Positions 25,177-28,529 of a stretch of 28,529 nt of DNA are shown in pieces (the stretch's first letter is position 1; every line of letters starts with the position of its first letter). Made by a program: the position numbers and the translations under genes. The stretch is from an uncultured Collinsella sp. (GTDB lineage Bacteria; Actinomycetota; Coriobacteriia; Coriobacteriales; Coriobacteriaceae). The stretch is from positions 1 through 28,529 of the forward strand of contig UQNB01000023.1 of the NCBI GenBank assembly GCA_900542235.1, in the 5' to 3' direction. Below the pieces are notes generated by a model. That model saw only the letters and a program-made list of their open reading frames with translations. It was not told the DNA's origin and did no database searches.

Positions 25177-25982
25177 TCGTCGCCGAGCTCGAGCGCGCGC
25201 TACTGGCACGCTATCCCAAGACGGACACCGAGCCCTGGGACCACGTAGGACTCTCCGTTGGCGATCCGGCCGCGGAGATCACCGGCGTTGCCTGCGCACT
25301 CGATGCGACTGAGGCTAATGTTCGCCGCGCCCAAGAAGCAAGCGCCAACGTGCTGCTGACGCATCATCCCATATACATCAAGGCACCCGAGGCCTTTTGT
25401 CCGGCGGATGCCACACGACCCCAGTGCAGTGCGGCCCTCTACGAGGCTGCCCGCTGCGGGGTGAGCATTATCTCGCTCCACACCAACCTGGACCGCTCGC
25501 ACGAAGCCCGTGTCTGCCTGAGCAAGCTGCTGGGTGCCGCACCCGTGAGCTCACTGGAGCACGTGGACGACCCCGAGGCCACCGGCCTGGGCGCACTTGC
25601 AACGCTCAACGACCCGTGCACGCTGCGCGATCTTGCCACCCGTGCTGCCACGGCCTTTGGCAGCGACCCGCGTGTGTGGGGCAAAGCTGATCGCCCGTGC
25701 CGCACCGTCGCCATTTTGGGCGGCTCCCTGGGCGACTTCGGAGAGCTCGCCATCGCCGCGGGCGCAGATGTTGTCGTGACGGGCGAGGCGGGCTACCACG
25801 TGGCGCAAGACCTTGCCTTGCGCGGGCTGTCGGTGATCTTGCTCGGCCACGACCGCTCCGAGGAGCCGTTCGTTGATATATTGATGAACTCTGCAGTTGA
25901 CGCCGGGGTCGACCCCCGTCATGCGATTAAAATACTGAACCCTTGCCAATGGTGGACTGTGACAAAAGGAGAGAACTTATGA
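25173..25982 (+). CDS. Nif3-like dinuclear metal-centre protein
   Basis: Short form (269 residues) of the NIF3/DUF34 family, without the central PII-like insert. Metal ligands are visible: LLTHHPIYIK (H64, H65), SLHTNLDRSHE (H103, D107) and, near the C-terminus, LLGHDRSEEP (His and Glu). PWDHVGLSVGDP matches the N-terminal family motif. The cellular role remains unclear; some members are annotated as GTP cyclohydrolase type 2. It overlaps the cysteine desulfurase stop by 4 nt (ATGA) and the next gene by 4 nt, so the three genes are translationally coupled. The DUF34-zinc-ribbon pair is common in bacteria. Confidence 0.93.
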   Translation: MIVAELERALLARYPKTDTEPWDHVGLSVGDPAAEITGVACALDATEANVRRAQEASANVLLTHHPIYIKAPEAFCPADATRPQCSAALYEAARCGVSIISLHTNLDRSHEARVCLSKLLGAAPVSSLEHVDDPEATGLGALATLNDPCTLRDLATRAATAFGSDPRVWGKADRPCRTVAILGGSLGDFGELAIAAGADVVVTGEAGYHVAQDLALRGLSVILLGHDRSEEPFVDILMNSAVDAGVDPRHAIKILNPCQWWTVTKGENL

Positions 25983-26698
25983 GCGCCGGCGCTACGCTAC
26001 TCAAGCTGCAACAGATCGATTTGGAGCTCGCCCGCAACAAGAGCGAACTTGCCAATATGCCGGAGCTCAAGGAGCTCGCTTCCAAGCGCAAGACCTATGT
26101 AAAGCTCAAGGCCGAAATGACCAAGCTCTACGCTCAGCGCAAGGACCTGGATATTGAGCTCGACGATCTCAACACCACCGAGATCCAGACCAATAACGCC
26201 ATTGAGGCCGCTAAGAAGCGCCACGTCGACGGCTCTGACTATCGCGAGGTTCAGGACCTGGAGAACGAGCTCGCCACCCTGGCCAAGCGCCTGGACAAGA
26301 TCGAGCACACCCGCAAGGACGTCGTAGTCGCCCACAAGGAGGCGCTCGACCGCGAGGCTCGCGCACAGGCAATCATCGCCAAGTTCGAGGAGGGCGTGAA
26401 GGCCGACACCAAGGCCGCCCGCGCCAAGGCAGCCGACCTCCAGGCCCAGATCGATGCCGCCACCAAGGAGCGCACCGCGCTGGCCGCTACGCTGCCCACC
26501 GACGTGCTCAGCGACTACGAGCGTCTGCTCAAGCAGTTCCGCGGCTTGGCCGTCGAGACCATCCAGGGCAACATCCCCACGGTCTGCCACACCGCGCTGC
26601 AGGCATCGTCCATGAGCGACCTCAACCACGACGGTAGCGAGATTACGCACTGTCCGTACTGCCACCGCCTCCTGGTGCTCCCGAGTAAGGAAGCCTAG
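25979..26698 (+). CDS. Coiled-coil protein with C4-type zinc-ribbon-like C-terminus
   Basis: 239 residues from ATG 25979 (ATGA overlap with the Nif3 gene, AAAGGAGAG upstream). A long coiled coil (about 5-175, Lys/Glu/Leu/Ala-rich with heptads) is followed by a short C-terminal domain. The family (zf-RING_7, formerly DUF164) usually has two CxxC pairs. Here the second pair is intact (HCPYCHR), but the first shows only one Cys (PTVCHTAL), the other position being Pro. Zinc binding may thus be weak or use the neighbouring His. The function is unknown; association with nucleic acid or the ribosome has been suggested for relatives. It lies 2 nt before coaBC. Confidence 0.9.
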   Translation: MSAGATLLKLQQIDLELARNKSELANMPELKELASKRKTYVKLKAEMTKLYAQRKDLDIELDDLNTTEIQTNNAIEAAKKRHVDGSDYREVQDLENELATLAKRLDKIEHTRKDVVVAHKEALDREARAQAIIAKFEEGVKADTKAARAKAADLQAQIDAATKERTALAATLPTDVLSDYERLLKQFRGLAVETIQGNIPTVCHTALQASSMSDLNHDGSEITHCPYCHRLLVLPSKEA

Positions 26699-26700
26699 CG

Positions 26701-27929
26701 ATGACGGCGGCATCCAACAATTCAATGCAACTTGAGGGAAAAACGATCCTGCTGGGCATTACCGGCGGGATCGGCCAAGCCGGATCGCCGCCTATAAGTC
26801 GTGCAATATCGTGCGCCTGCTGCAAAAGCGCGGCGCACGTGTCAAAGTCGTTATGAGCGAGCATGCCACGGAGTTTGTGGGGCCGCTTACCTTCCGCGCG
26901 CTCACCAACGAGCCGGTCGCGGTTGGGCTATTCGACGATCCTTCCGACCCCATCCACCACATTTCGCTGGCGCAGGAGCCCGATCTGGTGGTCGTGGCGC
27001 CCGCGACGGCCAATATCATCGCCAAGATGGCCAACGGCATTGCCGATGACCTGATTTCTACGACGCTACTCGCCACGCCGCGACCCATTGTGATCGCGCC
27101 GGCCATGAACAATGGCATGTGGAAGGCGCCGGCAACCCAGGCCAATATGGCCACGCTGCGCGACCGCGGGGTGCACGTGGTTGGGCCCGGTAGTGGCTAC
27201 CTTGCTTGCGGCGACGTGGACACGGGGCGCATGAGCGAGCCCGAGGACATCGTCGAAGCCATCTGCGAGGTGCTCAATCCCGTGCCGCAAGACCTGGCGG
27301 GCAAGCGCATCGTCATCACTGCCGGTCCTACGCACGAACCGATCGACCCCGTGCGTTTTATTGGAAACCGATCGTCGGGCAAGATGGGCATCGCCCTGGC
27401 GGGGAAGGCCGCTCGCCGCGGTGCCGAGGTCACGCTCGTGCTGGGACCGACATCGCTCGATGTTCCCCGCGGCGTGGAGTGCGTAAGCGTGCAGACCGCC
27501 GCAGAGATGCTGCAGGCGGCGCTGAGCGCCTTCCAGACGGCCGACGCTGCCATTTGCGCCGCCGCCGTCGCCGACTACACGCCGGCGGCCCCGGCGGACC
27601 ATAAGCTCAAAAAGGCCAACGAGCGCCTGGATCGAATCGAGCTCGTCGAGACCGTTGACATCTTGGCCGAACTCTCACGCCAAAAGGGCGATCGCCTCGT
27701 AATCGGATTTGCTGCCGAGACCGATAACGTCGTCAAGTACGCCGAGCGCAAATTGGCACGCAAAGGCTGCGATGCCATTATCGCCAACGATGTCTCACGC
27801 GCCGATTCGGGCTTTGGAACCGATACCAACAAGGCCTGGATTGTGAGCACAACGGGTACGAAAGAACTTCCCGTTCTAACAAAACCCCAGCTCGCAGATA
27901 CAATTTTGGACTTACTTCAAAATTTATAA
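26701..27929 (+). pseudogene. coaBC: CoaBC (phosphopantothenoylcysteine synthetase/decarboxylase), frame broken by a 14-nt insertion
   Basis: Bifunctional CoA-synthesis enzyme: CoaB joins cysteine to 4'-phosphopantothenate using CTP, CoaC (flavin-dependent) decarboxylates the product. From ATG 26701 (AAGGAAG upstream) the first frame reads LEGKTILLGITGGI, then goes wrong and stops at 26854-26856. The expected AAYKSCNIVRLLQKRG resumes in another frame at 26787 and runs to TAA 27929. Removing 14 nt between two GGATCG copies (26768-26773, 26782-26787) restores one 404-residue protein, the family length. The rest is conserved: HHISLAQEPDLVVVAPATAN, PAMNNGMW, YLACGDVDTGRM (CoaC catalytic Cys), then ITAGPTHEPIDPVRF and NRSSGKMG (CoaB). 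The downstream frame alone (from about 26811) lacks the start of the flavin site. Since CoA is essential, a true null is surprising. Confidence 0.92.
26768..26787 (+). repeat. 14-nt insertion in coaBC with direct repeats and hairpin
   Basis: GGATCG occurs at 26768-26773 and 26782-26787, a 14-nt period. Between them GATCGGC-CAA-GCCGGATC (26769-26786) forms a hairpin with one bulged base. The extra 14 nt breaks the CoaC frame inside the Gly-rich TGGIAA flavin-site segment. Confidence 0.75.
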
Positions 27930-27937
27930 AAAAGTTC

Positions 27938-27970
27938 TTGCACAAGTCTAAAGTTTCGGGTTAATATACT
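27938..27970 (+). promoter_or_regulatory. Candidate promoter for tRNA-Pro
   Basis: TTGCAC (27938-27943) is followed by TAATAT (27962-27967, 18 nt spacer), overlapping TATACT (27965-27970, 21 nt spacer), about 40 nt before the tRNA, in an AT-rich gap after coaBC. The -35 region CTTGCAC-AAG-CTAAA resembles that of the tRNA-Ala promoter at 10636. The exact -10 is uncertain. Confidence 0.6.
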
Positions 27971-28009
27971 CCCTGTTGCGAGCGAGAGCAGAGCAACAAA
28001 CAAAAGCTT

Positions 28010-28086
<77 letters not shown>

Positions 28087-28095
28087 GAAGTTTGC

Positions 28096-28125
28096 AGGTC
28101 AGGCATCTAGTGCCTGACCTTTTTT
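28096..28125 (+). terminator. Intrinsic terminator after tRNA-Pro
   Basis: AGGTCAGGCA (28096-28105), loop TCTAG, TGCCTGACCT (28111-28120), a perfect 10-bp stem, then TTTTTGTTTT. A strong rho-independent terminator. Confidence 0.92.
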
Positions 28126-28128
28126 GTT

Positions 28129-28158
28129 TTAAGCAATTGCTTAATTTTGATTAAGCAA
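28129..28158. repeat. Overlapping palindromes built on AAGCAA/TTGCTT
   Basis: TTAAGCAATTGCTTAA (28129-28144) is a perfect 16-bp palindrome. Its right half also pairs with a third copy: TTGCTTAAT (28137-28145), loop TTTG, ATTAAGCAA (28150-28158). Two mutually exclusive hairpins are therefore possible. It may be a protein site or the end of a decayed repeat; there is no evidence of function. Confidence 0.6.
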
Positions 28159-28480
28159 CGGGGTGCCAAAAATCTACCTGAGCGATAATCGCCTTTTGCG
28201 GTTACTTGCGCGTTTTGCACACGCTTGAGCCGATTTATTAACGCGATATGAATCTACATACGCGTAGTTGGTATACAGCCGAGTACAGGCTGTATTTATC
28301 GCGGCGATTTACACAGATATAGCGACTGTAACGGACAAGCGTGTCGCTGTATTTATTCCAGTAGTTCACTTGACCGGGGGAGTGCGGCAAGCGCTCTGAG
28401 AGCTGCTGTATGACCCCATTTCTCCTTAACTCGATAATTTGTGTTTCAAGCCACGAATCGGTCGAGCAATTGCCAATCAG
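28159..28480. other. AT-richer non-coding or decayed stretch with short repeats
   Basis: No convincing gene. The stretch is visibly less GC-rich than the rest of the window. It contains ATACAGCC-gagtaca-GGCTGTAT (28273-28295), a direct repeat GCTGTATTTAT (28289-28299 and 28346-28356), and AGCGAC/GTCGCT arms near 28321-28348. A minus-strand open frame at 28238-28486 (82 codons, GTG start) has no recognised domain, no clear SD and unusual codon use, so I do not call it a gene. It may be the remnant of a mobile element, or part of a structured RNA. Confidence 0.5.
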
Positions 28481-28503
28481 AACCACCCTTAAAAAGGGTG
28501 GTT
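28481..28503. terminator. Perfect 10-bp hairpin, possible terminator
   Basis: AACCACCCTT (28481-28490), loop AAA, AAGGGTGGTT (28494-28503), followed on the plus strand by TGCTCTTAG. The stem is strong but the T-tract is poor in both directions. It could end transcription from the right or left, or be a repeat unit. Confidence 0.5.
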
Positions 28504-28529
28504 TGCTCTTAGGGTATAACCCACGGGCC

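Noticed and set aside
28238..28486. Minus-strand 82-codon frame near the right edge
   Set aside because: GTG start without a clear SD, no known domain, low-GC repeat-rich composition; kept only as a remark on the region.

Overview
This window looks like a chromosomal segment from a GC-rich Coriobacteriia bacterium, most probably Collinsella or a close relative. That is an inference from three things: strong G/C bias at third codon positions, a Firmicutes-style GlgC/GlgD pair in an otherwise actinobacterial-looking genome, and the gene order. No rRNA, phage, CRISPR or transposase gene is visible. It reads as core chromosome with a short AT-richer end.

Positions 1-8830 (minus strand) hold a glycogen operon transcribed glgB, glgP, glgC, glgD, glgA. 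GlgC/GlgD make ADP-glucose, GlgA polymerises it, GlgB branches it and GlgP degrades it. GlgA (cut by the window edge) ends in an acidic Glu/Ala tail. GlgB ends in a Lys/Ala tail like histone H1. glgP carries an in-frame amber codon. Perfect inverted repeats lie between several of the genes. Positions 8831-9161 form the upstream region of the operon, with two TGGTAAAAC-type inverted repeats that look like operators. A HAD phosphatase starts divergently from it.

Positions 9162-10800 (plus strand) hold the HAD phosphatase, a frame-disrupted thiamine diphosphokinase, an 82-nt long hairpin over its 3' end, and tRNA-Ala(GGC) with its own promoter and terminator.

Positions 10826-27929 (plus strand) are a tightly packed housekeeping run, with many 4-14 nt overlaps and good Shine-Dalgarno sites. 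The order is: ABC-F ATPase, small membrane protein, site-2 protease-like M50 protein, scpA, a scpB-rluB fusion, cmk, plsC-like acyltransferase, ispH, DUF512 radical SAM protein, der, plsY, gpsA, rpe, cysteine desulfurase, Nif3-like protein, coiled-coil zinc-ribbon protein and coaBC. They cover chromosome segregation, ribosome biogenesis, phospholipid and isoprenoid synthesis, Fe-S/sulfur supply and CoA synthesis. coaBC is out of frame near its start because of a 14-nt insertion.

Positions 27938-28529 hold tRNA-Pro(GGG) with a promoter and terminator, then an AT-richer stretch full of short inverted repeats with no confident gene.

The most notable result is that three conserved genes are interrupted within 28 kb. 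Two of them (thiN, coaBC) are broken by short insertions of the same design: a 6-7 bp direct repeat at both ends and a small hairpin inside. These may be template-switch mutations or assembly errors. A translational-bypass explanation is possible but speculative.
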